64,000 bases of DNA, from NCBI GenBank assembly GCA_020636495.1, contig JACJXQ010000008.1:2046001-2110000 (forward strand), given 5' to 3'. This document shows, piece after piece, positions 26,975 to 34,446 of this stretch. The notes under the pieces are model-generated. The model saw nothing but the letters and a program-made list of their open reading frames with translations, ran no database searches and had not been told where the DNA came from. The translations under genes were made by a program, and so were the position numbers. This DNA is from Chitinophagales bacterium (GTDB lineage: Bacteria; Bacteroidota; Bacteroidia; Chitinophagales; Chitinophagaceae). The stretch's first letter is position 1. The number at the start of each line of letters is the position of its first letter.

Positions 26975-27023
26975 AACAAGCAAAAGGGCGGGGGATGTTT
27001 ATCTCCTGCTTTTCTTGCTTGTT
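26975..27023 (+). ncRNA. Long G-U containing hairpin upstream of mscS (candidate structured RNA)
   Basis: A 49-nt hairpin: outer stem AACAAGCAA (26975-26983) with TTGCTTGTT (27015-27023), one bulged C, then a 13-bp inner stem (26984-26996 with 27001-27013) and a GTTT loop. Four inner pairs are G-U, so it is stable only as + strand RNA. It lies about 100 bp before mscS. Confidence 0.45.
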
Positions 27024-27123
27024 CCGTAAGCTGAACAATTTGACAATATCACCTGTTAACAGCCTTTAGAATGGTTTTATTATATTATCCCCATTCGATC
27101 ACACATATTTTAAAGTATAGTTT

Positions 27124-27933
27124 ATGGATTATTTAGAAGAGATCAAATTAATGGTGGTAAAGTATGCCCCAAGTCTTTTAGGCGCTGTTGTAACCCTCAT
27201 CGTCGGTTTCTGGCTGGCTGGTTTTTTGGCAGCAAAAGTGCGAAAGATACTGCTGAAACGGGAAGTTGACGAGTCACTGGCGCCATTCATAACATCATTG
27301 ATAAGTATTGCCATCAAGGTGTTGGTATTACTGAGTGCCGCTTCTATGTTCGGTATAGAAGTTACGTCATTTGTTGCTATACTAAGTGCCCTGGCTTTTG
27401 CTGTAGGTCTGGCCCTGCAAGGCAACCTGAGCCATATGGCAGCTGGTATTGTTATCCTACTGTTCAGGTATTATAAGGTAGGCGACTTCATCATTACCCA
27501 GGGATATTCCGGCACTGTTAAAGAGATACAGATATTCAATACCATATTGACCACATTGGACAACAGGGTAGTGATCGTTCCAAACGGCGGTATACTGTCC
27601 GGACCGATCGAGAACCTGTCAACCAATACTGAGCGAAAAGTACCTATGACGTTCGGCATTGGTTATTCTGACGATATCGACAAGGCGAAAGAGGTCATTC
27701 AGCAGGTGGTAGATAGTTGCTCAGAAATAGATAAAACAAAACCTGTTGACATTTTTGTCAGCGAGCTGGCCGACAGTTCTGTGAATTTTGCCGTACGTCC
27801 CTGGTGCAAAACTGAGGATTACTGGACGGTTCACCGCTACCTCACAGAGCATATGAAAAAAGCATTTGATAAGGCCGGTATAGGCATACCTTTCCCGCAA
27901 ATGGATGTCCACCTGCACAAAGCAGACGTATAA
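27124..27933 (+). CDS. Small-conductance mechanosensitive channel (MscS family)
   Basis: 269 residues. Three hydrophobic segments at the N-terminus (about 17-36, 58-75, 80-108); the last is Ala/Gly-rich with the pore-type pattern ALAFAVGLALQGNLSHMAAG. The beta domain follows (FIITQGYSGTVKEIQIFNTILTTLDN, then IVPNGGILSGPIENLS). The family opens under membrane tension and releases solutes during hypo-osmotic shock. It starts at ATG 27124. The hairpin RNA at 26975-27023 and an inverted repeat after the stop flank it. Confidence 0.93.
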   Translation: MDYLEEIKLMVVKYAPSLLGAVVTLIVGFWLAGFLAAKVRKILLKREVDESLAPFITSLISIAIKVLVLLSAASMFGIEVTSFVAILSALAFAVGLALQGNLSHMAAGIVILLFRYYKVGDFIITQGYSGTVKEIQIFNTILTTLDNRVVIVPNGGILSGPIENLSTNTERKVPMTFGIGYSDDIDKAKEVIQQVVDSCSEIDKTKPVDIFVSELADSSVNFAVRPWCKTEDYWTVHRYLTEHMKKAFDKAGIGIPFPQMDVHLHKADV

Positions 27934-27944
27934 GCTGTTATTTG

Positions 27945-27979
27945 CATATTACAGCTGGCAACATGTTGGCTGTAATATG
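27945..27979. repeat. 11-bp inverted repeat between mscS and cyoE
   Basis: CATATTACAGC (27945-27955) and GCTGTAATATG (27969-27979) are perfect complements; the 13-nt centre holds the palindrome CAACATGTTG. No U-tract follows. Confidence 0.5.
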
Positions 27980-28096
27980 TTACTACATTTTAAGATTGTA
28001 TATATTGTCATGTCTTTTAATTGATACAACGGCATGTGCTTTTTGCCTGTGTATATTTAATCTTAAATTATCCTTAATAATAAGGCCGTGGTTTAG

Positions 28097-28104
28097 TACC
28101 TTTG
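28097..28104 (+). promoter_or_regulatory. -7 promoter element for the cyoE-cox cluster
   Basis: TACCTTTG, a perfect TAnnTTTG match, 33 nt before ATG 28138. It also explains why a TTG start at 28102 is unlikely. Confidence 0.6.
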
Positions 28105-28137
28105 CACTACTTTTTTAACGATCTGCCTGAAATAAGC

Positions 28138-29037
28138 ATGTTAAAAGAACAGTCGATCAAAGCCAAATGGCAACTTTTCTTACTGGGCCGTACTAAAGAT
28201 TACAGCCTGCTGTTGAAACCCAACCTGAGTTTTATGGTGGTTTTTTCCAGCGTGATTGGCTACCTGCTGGCCCCGGGTATCGCTTTCGACCTTACGAACG
28301 TAGCTATGTTGTTTATTGGCGGTATCCTGGTTACAGGTGGCGCTAACACGATCAACCAGGTATTGGAGCGCGAAGGCGATAAAATGATGACCCGTACACA
28401 GAATCGTCCTATCCCACAAGGCCGCATCAGTGTTACCGAAGGGTGGATCATTGCCGTTATAGCCGGTGTAAGTGGTGCGTTGTTACTTGCCTACCATTTT
28501 AACCCGCTAACAGGCTTACTTAGTTTTATATCTTTACTATTATACGGTTTTGCCTATACGCCTATGAAAAGGATACATCCTGTAGCCGTCTTCATAGGTG
28601 CTATACCGGGTGCTTTACCACCATTGTTGGGGTGGGTAGCGGCTACCGGCAGCCTGGGACTGGGTGGCTGGGTATTGTTCATGATACAGTTCTTCTGGCA
28701 ATTTCCACACTATTGGGCCATAGGCTGGGTGGGGTACGATGAATACCTGAAGGCAGGTATCAGTATGTTGCCATCACAGGAGCGTACTTCTAAATTTACC
28801 GCACTGCAGTCAATGTTCTACAGCATCGTGTTGATCCCTATTTCATTTGTACCGTCTATGATCGGTATCAGCGGTAAGATCGGCATGTTACTGATGCTTA
28901 TTTGTGGCTTCATGTACTTTGCTGCCACGGTGCTGTTTTTTGTACATAATGATTATAAATCGGCCAAACGTGTCATGTTTGCCTCGTTTATTTACCTACC
29001 TGTAACCTTGTTGGCATTATATTTTGACAAAATATAA
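28138..29037 (+). CDS. cyoE: Heme O synthase (protoheme IX farnesyltransferase)
   Basis: 299 residues from ATG 28138 (MLKEQSIKAKWQLFLLG). It is a multi-pass UbiA-family enzyme that attaches farnesyl to protoheme IX, giving the heme O needed by terminal oxidases. The prenyl-phosphate/Mg site is NTINQVLEREGDKMMTRTQNRPIP, and the second Asp-rich region is YTPMKRIHPVAVFIGAIPGALPP; eight or nine membrane helices are present. The TTG frame from 28102 is rejected because it lies in the promoter. It heads a same-strand run with the cox genes and leads directly into coxC-like genes. Confidence 0.95.
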   Translation: MLKEQSIKAKWQLFLLGRTKDYSLLLKPNLSFMVVFSSVIGYLLAPGIAFDLTNVAMLFIGGILVTGGANTINQVLEREGDKMMTRTQNRPIPQGRISVTEGWIIAVIAGVSGALLLAYHFNPLTGLLSFISLLLYGFAYTPMKRIHPVAVFIGAIPGALPPLLGWVAATGSLGLGGWVLFMIQFFWQFPHYWAIGWVGYDEYLKAGISMLPSQERTSKFTALQSMFYSIVLIPISFVPSMIGISGKIGMLLMLICGFMYFAATVLFFVHNDYKSAKRVMFASFIYLPVTLLALYFDKI

Positions 29038-29058
29038 CAAACAAACATTCATACAAAT

Positions 29059-29631
29059 ATGGAAAAGATCATGAACCAGCAGGGGGAAAGAAAAAAAATG
29101 CACCCGCACAAGTTTGCCCTGTATATGGCAATGGGTAGCATCGTGATGATGTTTGCAGGTCTCACTAGTGCATATATCGTACGCCACGCACAGGGTAATT
29201 GGGTGTATTACCAGCTACCATTTACTTTCTGGATTTCAACATTTGTTATCGTTGCCAGCAGCATTACTATTCATTTGGGTTTGAAAGCCTTTAAGCAACG
29301 GGCAATACCACGTTATAAGGTACTTATCACAACAACACTTGTTTTGGGCTTGTTATTTGCCGTATTGCAATGGGTTGGTTTTCAGCAGTTATATAGCAAT
29401 AACATCAAAGTGAGTGGTAACCCCAGCGAGAGTTTTCTGTTTGTTATTGCAGGTCTGCATTTATTGCACATTTTAGGTGGAATAATTGCTTTATTAATTG
29501 TATTTTTCCGTGCCTTTAGAACAAGGGTAAAGGTCTACAACGCTACCGGACTGGAGATAGTAGCCATATACTGGCATTTTGTTGATGTATTGTGGATTTA
29601 TTTATTTGTGTTCTTTCTGGCAAATCAATAA
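29059..29631 (+). CDS. Cytochrome c oxidase subunit III-like protein (short)
   Basis: 190 residues, five hydrophobic segments. Blocks typical of heme-copper oxidase subunit III are present: HPHKFALYMAMGSIVMMFAG, FLFVIAGLHLLHILGG and VAIYWHFVDVLWIYLFVFF. Subunit III stabilises the catalytic core and may feed oxygen. It lies 22 bp after cyoE and 57 bp before a second subunit III gene. Two tandem subunit III genes are common in Bacteroidota cox clusters. Met5 is an alternative start. Confidence 0.9.
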   Translation: MEKIMNQQGERKKMHPHKFALYMAMGSIVMMFAGLTSAYIVRHAQGNWVYYQLPFTFWISTFVIVASSITIHLGLKAFKQRAIPRYKVLITTTLVLGLLFAVLQWVGFQQLYSNNIKVSGNPSESFLFVIAGLHLLHILGGIIALLIVFFRAFRTRVKVYNATGLEIVAIYWHFVDVLWIYLFVFFLANQ

Positions 29632-29688
29632 AATAGTTGCGAAATTCGCATCCAAATTGACCAAACAGTAATTATTATATAAATATCT

Positions 29689-30438
29689 ATGGCAAACGCT
29701 TCAGCAACGACTGTCGAAACAAAAGCATGGGGTGGCGGACGCTCCCCGTTTAACGTTAGTTATGGTAAAATGATGATGTGGTTCTTCCTATTGTCAGATG
29801 CCTTTACTTTCGGTGCATTTCTTATTTCATACGGTACCAAACGTTTCTTCAGTGCGGTATGGCCCGATCCGAACCACGTATTCCACGCGTTTCCGTTCAT
29901 GGGACACGCAAACCTTCCGTTGGTATTCGTGAGTTTGATGACGTTTATATTGATCGCAAGCTCCGTAACCATGGTGTTGGCAGTACACGCCGGTCACTAT
30001 GGCGATAAGCAAGGCGTTATAAAATGGATGCTTTGGACGATTGTCGGTGGTATAGCATTCTTAAGCTGTCAGGCTTGGGAGTGGACACACCTTGGACATC
30101 TTACAGGTGGTCTATGGGGAACATTTACAGATCCTGATACACCAAGAAGCATGTACGAAGGTTTCTTTAACACCAATGCAGCTGAATATGCCGCAGCTAC
30201 TCCTGAGCAACTGACGGAGGCTACACACAGCTTCTTCAACTTCTTCTTTACCATTACCGGTTTTCACGGTTTCCACGTTGCGAGTGGGGTTGCCTTCCTG
30301 ACAGTAATCCTTATCAATACCGTTAATGGTACTTACCATAACAGAGGCCACTACGAAATGATCGAGAAAGTGGGGCTGTACTGGCACTTTGTAGACCTGG
30401 TTTGGGTATTCGTATTCACTTGCTTCTACTTATTATAA
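29689..30438 (+). CDS. Cytochrome c oxidase subunit III
   Basis: 249 residues, longer than the tandem copy before it, with six or seven hydrophobic segments. Conserved blocks: WFFLLSDAFTFGAFLISYGT, QAWEWTHLGH, TITGFHGFHVASG and GLYWHFVDLVWVFVF. It is a membrane subunit of the aa3-type terminal oxidase. It is followed 36 bp later by the subunit IV gene. Confidence 0.92.
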   Translation: MANASATTVETKAWGGGRSPFNVSYGKMMMWFFLLSDAFTFGAFLISYGTKRFFSAVWPDPNHVFHAFPFMGHANLPLVFVSLMTFILIASSVTMVLAVHAGHYGDKQGVIKWMLWTIVGGIAFLSCQAWEWTHLGHLTGGLWGTFTDPDTPRSMYEGFFNTNAAEYAAATPEQLTEATHSFFNFFFTITGFHGFHVASGVAFLTVILINTVNGTYHNRGHYEMIEKVGLYWHFVDLVWVFVFTCFYLL

Positions 30439-30473
30439 TCTAAAACACTCACAACATTTAATACAAATAAACA

Positions 30474-30887
30474 ATGTCAGAACATACTTATAGCGAAGGC
30501 GAAAAATTACATTATTACGAAGGCGACCAGTCTAAGCTTTATTCAGGTATAATGTCACACCACACAGACATTAATTCTCCTGAAAGTAAAAAGCAGATAA
30601 AAAGGATCACCAATGTGTTGATACTCCTTTCTATTGTTACTATTGTTGAGGTATCATTGGGTCTGTTATTTGCATACTCATGGCCTCGTCCTATATTGAA
30701 CACAATATTTTTGGCACTTACATTGGTAAAAGCCGGTTTTATCGTTGCCATATTTATGCACCTGGGCGATGAGGTGAAGAATTTCATGATGCTGGTACTG
30801 GTTCCGCTGGTGCTCTTCATCTGGTTCATTATCGCATTCCTTGCAGATGGCGATTTCTGGTTGTTCATGAACGAAACATACAGGTAA
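30474..30887 (+). CDS. Cytochrome c oxidase subunit IV family protein
   Basis: 137 residues with a polar N-terminus of about 40 residues and three hydrophobic segments (about 46-66, 75-97 and 105-124), matching the small prokaryotic COX4/CtaF family. The motif LALTLVKAGFIVAIFMHLGDEVKNF is characteristic. It is an accessory membrane subunit of the oxidase and follows subunit III in the same cluster. Confidence 0.88.
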   Translation: MSEHTYSEGEKLHYYEGDQSKLYSGIMSHHTDINSPESKKQIKRITNVLILLSIVTIVEVSLGLLFAYSWPRPILNTIFLALTLVKAGFIVAIFMHLGDEVKNFMMLVLVPLVLFIWFIIAFLADGDFWLFMNETYR

Positions 30888-30925
30888 TATCCGGTCATTT
30901 AAAAAAGAGCAGGTAGGATTCGAGG

Positions 30926-31633
30926 ATGACTAAAATGAAATGGAATAAAGGATTTATAGGTGGACTGGCGGTAGCATTTTTGCTACCGCTGTCTTTTTAT
31001 ATAATAGCCAAGGTAATGTCAAAAGACAAAATATTTCTGCCTGACTATTATATTGTAGATAGTATTGATACCGTACAGGAGGACGGAGCAACATATGTTG
31101 ACACCAATTTTCATAAGGTGGCCGATATTACGCTTATCAACCAGTTTGGCAAACCGGTGTCTGTCAACAAAGACCTGTCTGATAAGATCGTAGTGGTCAA
31201 TTTTTTCTTTACAACTTGTCCTACTGTTTGCCCGCAACTCACACAGCATATCAAAATGTTGCAAAAGGCATTTAAGAAAAATGATACTACTGTACAACTG
31301 GTGTCGATAACGGTGGATCCTGAAAGAGATAGTTTCCCGGCTATGCGTCAATACGCTGACAGGAACGGAGTAGATCATGACCATTGGTATTTCCTGACAG
31401 GTAGCAGGGATACGATCTATAACTACGCCTACAATGAACTGCATGTGGTAATGGGGGAGGGGCACCAGGGGGCAGACGATTTTATCCATTCTCAGAAGCT
31501 GATATTACTGGACAAAGACCGACATATCCGTGGGTATTATGACGGGTTGGATACGGCAGAATTAAGACGTTGCGCTGATGATATCATACTGCTCACGCTG
31601 GAAAAGAAACATAAAAGAAGGCATAAAATATAA
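30926..31633 (+). CDS. SCO1/SenC family copper chaperone
   Basis: 235 residues. One N-terminal membrane anchor (about 11-29) is followed by a thioredoxin-like domain in the periplasm. The copper ligands are visible: FFTTCPTVCPQ (CxxxC) and the His in DDFIHSQKL. SCO proteins deliver copper to the CuA centre of oxidase subunit II. The position directly after the cox genes fits. Start ATG 30926; ATG 30935 is possible. Confidence 0.93.
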   Translation: MTKMKWNKGFIGGLAVAFLLPLSFYIIAKVMSKDKIFLPDYYIVDSIDTVQEDGATYVDTNFHKVADITLINQFGKPVSVNKDLSDKIVVVNFFFTTCPTVCPQLTQHIKMLQKAFKKNDTTVQLVSITVDPERDSFPAMRQYADRNGVDHDHWYFLTGSRDTIYNYAYNELHVVMGEGHQGADDFIHSQKLILLDKDRHIRGYYDGLDTAELRRCADDIILLTLEKKHKRRHKI

Positions 31634-31645
31634 AAACTGTTAGTA

Positions 31646-32191
31646 ATGTTGACGCCTGTACTTAAAAAGAATGATAAACAAGCACGCCTGCTGATATATA
31701 CAGTGTCGTTTGTTGTTTTTGCGGCTGTGGCTATATTATCTAAGGTAAAGCTTGAGGTAGACCTGGGCTTTGATGTGCACGTATTTGCTATGATCAATGC
31801 CATTATCAATTCGGCTGTATCTGTCTTGCTGGTATGGGCGCTGATTGCTGTGAAGAACAAAAACTATCAACAGCATAAAAGCATTATGCTTACAGCCATC
31901 ACATTGTCTGTTGTTTTCCTTGTATCGTATATAGCACACCACCTTTTGGCCGGTGATACTGTTTATGGCGGTGAAGGTAATATCCGCTATTTCTACTACT
32001 TCATCCTTATTACGCACATATTCCTGGCAACTATCATTCTGCCTTTCATCCTGTTCACGGCTTACCGTTCGCTCACGGGCGAATATGCCAGCCATAAGAA
32101 ACTGGCCCGGTACACCTGGCCGCTATGGCTCTATGTCAGTGTTACAGGGGTTATAGTTTACCTGATGATATCGCCTTATTATTCAGCATAA
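31646..32191 (+). CDS. DUF420 membrane protein (CtaM/YozB-like)
   Basis: 181 residues with five hydrophobic segments. Blocks such as NAIINSAVSVLLVWALIAVKN and HHLLAGDTVYGG match the DUF420 family; in Firmicutes the member CtaM (YozB) is needed for maturation of aa3 oxidases. The role here is inferred from family and from its place 12 bp after SCO. His residues within and near the membrane (HQ, HH) may bind heme or metal; this is a guess. Confidence 0.85.
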   Translation: MLTPVLKKNDKQARLLIYTVSFVVFAAVAILSKVKLEVDLGFDVHVFAMINAIINSAVSVLLVWALIAVKNKNYQQHKSIMLTAITLSVVFLVSYIAHHLLAGDTVYGGEGNIRYFYYFILITHIFLATIILPFILFTAYRSLTGEYASHKKLARYTWPLWLYVSVTGVIVYLMISPYYSA

Positions 32192-32209
32192 AATCCTTAA
32201 ATTTGCTAT

Positions 32210-32425
32210 ATGAGCAAGAAGTTGTTGATAATACTGATGTTGACTTGTGTGGCACCGGCTGCATTTGCACAGGGATGCTCTATGTGTACCAAAACAGCAT
32301 CTCAGTTGGACGATAAAAGCGCAAAAGGGCTTAATGGCGGCATACTGTACCTGGCTGCATTGCCTCTTGGCATCATGGGGACAATTGGTTTTGTGTGGTG
32401 GAAGAGTTACAGGGGCAAAGCATAA
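32210..32425 (+). CDS. 71-residue CxxC membrane protein at the end of the cox cluster
   Basis: The protein has a signal peptide (SKKLLIILMLTCVAPAAFA), then QGCSMCTKTASQ with a CxxC motif at the start of the mature part, and one membrane helix (about 47-64). It starts 18 bp after the DUF420 gene and belongs to the cox run. CSMC in the periplasm next to SCO suggests a metal or redox role in oxidase assembly, but I know of no described function. It is small enough to be missed by automatic annotation. Confidence 0.7.
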   Translation: MSKKLLIILMLTCVAPAAFAQGCSMCTKTASQLDDKSAKGLNGGILYLAALPLGIMGTIGFVWWKSYRGKA

Positions 32426-32455
32426 CCCGTTCATATCATTATAAAATACACCTTC

Positions 32456-33187
32456 ATGAAAAAATATTTCCACTCTGTTGCTGTTATGGCAACAGCATCA
32501 TTGTTATTGTTAGCCGCATCTTGTAAAGAAGAAACCGTACATGGTGAGGGGGCTATAACTACTGAACAGAAATCTGTAAGTGATTTCGATAAAATAATTA
32601 TCGATCTGCCCGGTAATGCTAATATATATGTAGGCGAAACTGCAGAGGTAGATGTGAAAACACACCACAACCTGCACGAGTATATTAAAACTGAGGTAAC
32701 AGCAGGTACGCTGCGCGTATACAGGAAGAGCGGTATTTTGAATTTTGATTTCAGTAACATAGATATAAACATCCACCTGCCCAGGTTGGCTAAGCTGCAA
32801 ATAAATGGCGCGGCTGACGCTAAAATACACGGAGATTTAAACGGAGATGATTTTGAACTCCATGTTCGTGGTGCGTCTGATGTTGAAATAGAAAAAATGC
32901 ACATTGATAAACTTGATGTGGTATTATCCGGTGCTTCAGAACTGGATATTAATTCCGGAACAGTAAATAGTGCAAACTACAAAGTTACAGGTGCAGGAGA
33001 AGTAAACGCTGAAAAGCTGGTCACTGCAGAGGCAAAAGCCAGGGTTTCCGGTGCCGGCGATATGCGTTTGCATGTAACCAACAAGCTGGACGCGCGTATA
33101 AGCGGTGCAGGTGAGATAGGCTATACCGGTCATCCTGAACTTACTTCAAAAGTTACCGGTATTGGTTCTATTACTGACCGTAACTGA
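32456..33187 (+). CDS. DUF2807 (head GIN domain) lipoprotein
   Basis: 243 residues with a lipobox AASC (MKKYFHSVAVMATASLLLLAASC). The rest is a beta-helix-like array of short repeats (GAADAKIHGDL, GASDVEIEKM, GASELDINSG, GAGEVNAEKL, GAGDMRLH, GAGEIGYTG), typical of the DUF2807 or 'head GIN' family of surface lipoproteins. The function is unknown. It follows the cox cluster on the same strand but is probably not part of it. Confidence 0.85.
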   Translation: MKKYFHSVAVMATASLLLLAASCKEETVHGEGAITTEQKSVSDFDKIIIDLPGNANIYVGETAEVDVKTHHNLHEYIKTEVTAGTLRVYRKSGILNFDFSNIDINIHLPRLAKLQINGAADAKIHGDLNGDDFELHVRGASDVEIEKMHIDKLDVVLSGASELDINSGTVNSANYKVTGAGEVNAEKLVTAEAKARVSGAGDMRLHVTNKLDARISGAGEIGYTGHPELTSKVTGIGSITDRN

Positions 33188-33237
33188 TTTTTTCTCATAG
33201 TTATTTAGTAATTTGTACATAACAAAACTATCCGGTT

Positions 33238-33681
33238 ATGTATAAACAGGTATTCGTCAGATTTTTTATTTTATGCATTTTCTTCTTGTGGCAACAGTCT
33301 GCTTTTGCACAGTCTGAACAGATAGAGGGGCTGTGGTATAACCAGGAAAAGACAGCCAAAATAAAGATATACAAAGCAAAGAATGACAAATATTACGGAA
33401 AGATAGACTGGCTGGAAACACCTGTAAAAGACGGAAAGGCAAGGGTAGATGAGAACAATCCGGACAAAAGCAAAAGGAATGATCCGTTATTGGGACTAAT
33501 GGTACTGAAAGGTTTTGTGCAGGATGGAGACAACGGTTATGAGGACGGAACGATCTATGATCCAAAGAACGGTAAAACGTACTCCTGCAACATTACGTTC
33601 AAAGGAGATAAACTGGATGTCCGGGGTTATATCGGTTTTTCATGGATAGGACGCACGGCAGTATGGACAAAAGCAGAGTGA
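33238..33681 (+). CDS. DUF2147 secreted protein
   Basis: 147 residues with a signal peptide (LCIFFLWQQSAFA). Blocks such as IEGLWYNQEKTAKIKIYK, LGLMVLKGFVQDG and YDPKNGKTYSCNITFKGDKLDVRGYIGF match the DUF2147 family of periplasmic beta-barrel-like proteins, whose function is poorly known. It is followed 28 bp later by the deiodinase-like gene on the same strand. Confidence 0.85.
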   Translation: MYKQVFVRFFILCIFFLWQQSAFAQSEQIEGLWYNQEKTAKIKIYKAKNDKYYGKIDWLETPVKDGKARVDENNPDKSKRNDPLLGLMVLKGFVQDGDNGYEDGTIYDPKNGKTYSCNITFKGDKLDVRGYIGFSWIGRTAVWTKAE

Positions 33682-33709
33682 TAATGGTTTCAAAGCTACA
33701 AGGCAATTT

Positions 33710-34393
33710 ATGGATAAGCAGATCATCAACGGGTTCCCGTTTATAAAATATACAAAAGAAACTTACGGAGAGGAGGAAACGATACAGCGTGCTGCAGCTT
33801 TTATGCAATGGATGGAAAAACGCAGAACCGTACGTGATTTTTCAGACAAACACGTTCCTGAAAAGGTGATTGAGGATATTATCATGACTGCTTCTACTGC
33901 TCCTTCCGGTGCTCATAAACAACCATGGACCTTTTGTGCCATCAGCAATCCCGAACTAAAAAAACAGATCAGGGAAGCGGCTGAAGCAGAGGAATACGAG
34001 AGCTATAATAATAGAATGCCGCCTGAATGGCTGGAAGATCTTTTGCCATTGCAAACTGACTGGCATAAAGAATTTCTTGAAATAGCACCATGGTTGATTG
34101 TCGTATTTAAACGTATATACGAGCCCGGTGAGAATGGTAAGAAAAAGAATAATTACTATGTGCAGGAAAGTGTAGGCCTGGCAGCAGGTTTCCTGTTAAC
34201 GGCAATTCATAATGCCGGATTGGTTGCACTTACACATACGCCAAGCCCTATGAATTTCCTGGCGAAGATCCTCAACAGGCCGGAACATGAAAAGCCTTTT
34301 CTGTTAATTCCTGTCGGGTATCCTGCAGATGAATGTCTTGTTCCTGACCTGGTTCGCAGATCATTAGATGATGTAGCGGTATTCTATCAATAA
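33710..34393 (+). CDS. Nitroreductase-fold flavoprotein, iodotyrosine deiodinase-like
   Basis: 227 residues, FMN-binding nitroreductase fold (RRTVRDFSDKHVP, then TAPSGAHKQPW). The active-site lid matches mammalian iodotyrosine deiodinase: Glu95, Tyr99 and Lys120 have the same spacing (E-x3-Y-x20-K, followed by EFLEIAP) as the human residues that bind the zwitterion of halotyrosine. A homologue from the Bacteroidota Haliscomenobacter has been shown to have this activity (from memory). The substrate here is inferred; another halogenated or nitro compound is possible. It has no obvious partner nearby and may follow DUF2147 as a unit. Confidence 0.8.
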   Translation: MDKQIINGFPFIKYTKETYGEEETIQRAAAFMQWMEKRRTVRDFSDKHVPEKVIEDIIMTASTAPSGAHKQPWTFCAISNPELKKQIREAAEAEEYESYNNRMPPEWLEDLLPLQTDWHKEFLEIAPWLIVVFKRIYEPGENGKKKNNYYVQESVGLAAGFLLTAIHNAGLVALTHTPSPMNFLAKILNRPEHEKPFLLIPVGYPADECLVPDLVRRSLDDVAVFYQ

Positions 34394-34419
34394 AAAAAAG
34401 CGGCTGATCGCTCAGCCGC
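34391..34419 (-). terminator. Terminator for the secreted unknown at 34447 (also possible for the + strand)
   Basis: GCGGCTGA, loop, TCAGCCGC (perfect 8-bp stem, 34400-34419). On the minus strand it is followed by eight T, so it ends the gene at 34447. Confidence 0.85.
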
Positions 34420-34446
34420 CTGTTCGTATTGTTCTGTTATTTTTTA

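Noticed and set aside
26631..27038. 135-residue open frame on the minus strand upstream of the Ig-like T9SS gene
   Set aside because: Half overlaps the real gene in another frame and runs through the hairpin at 26975-27023; no family features.
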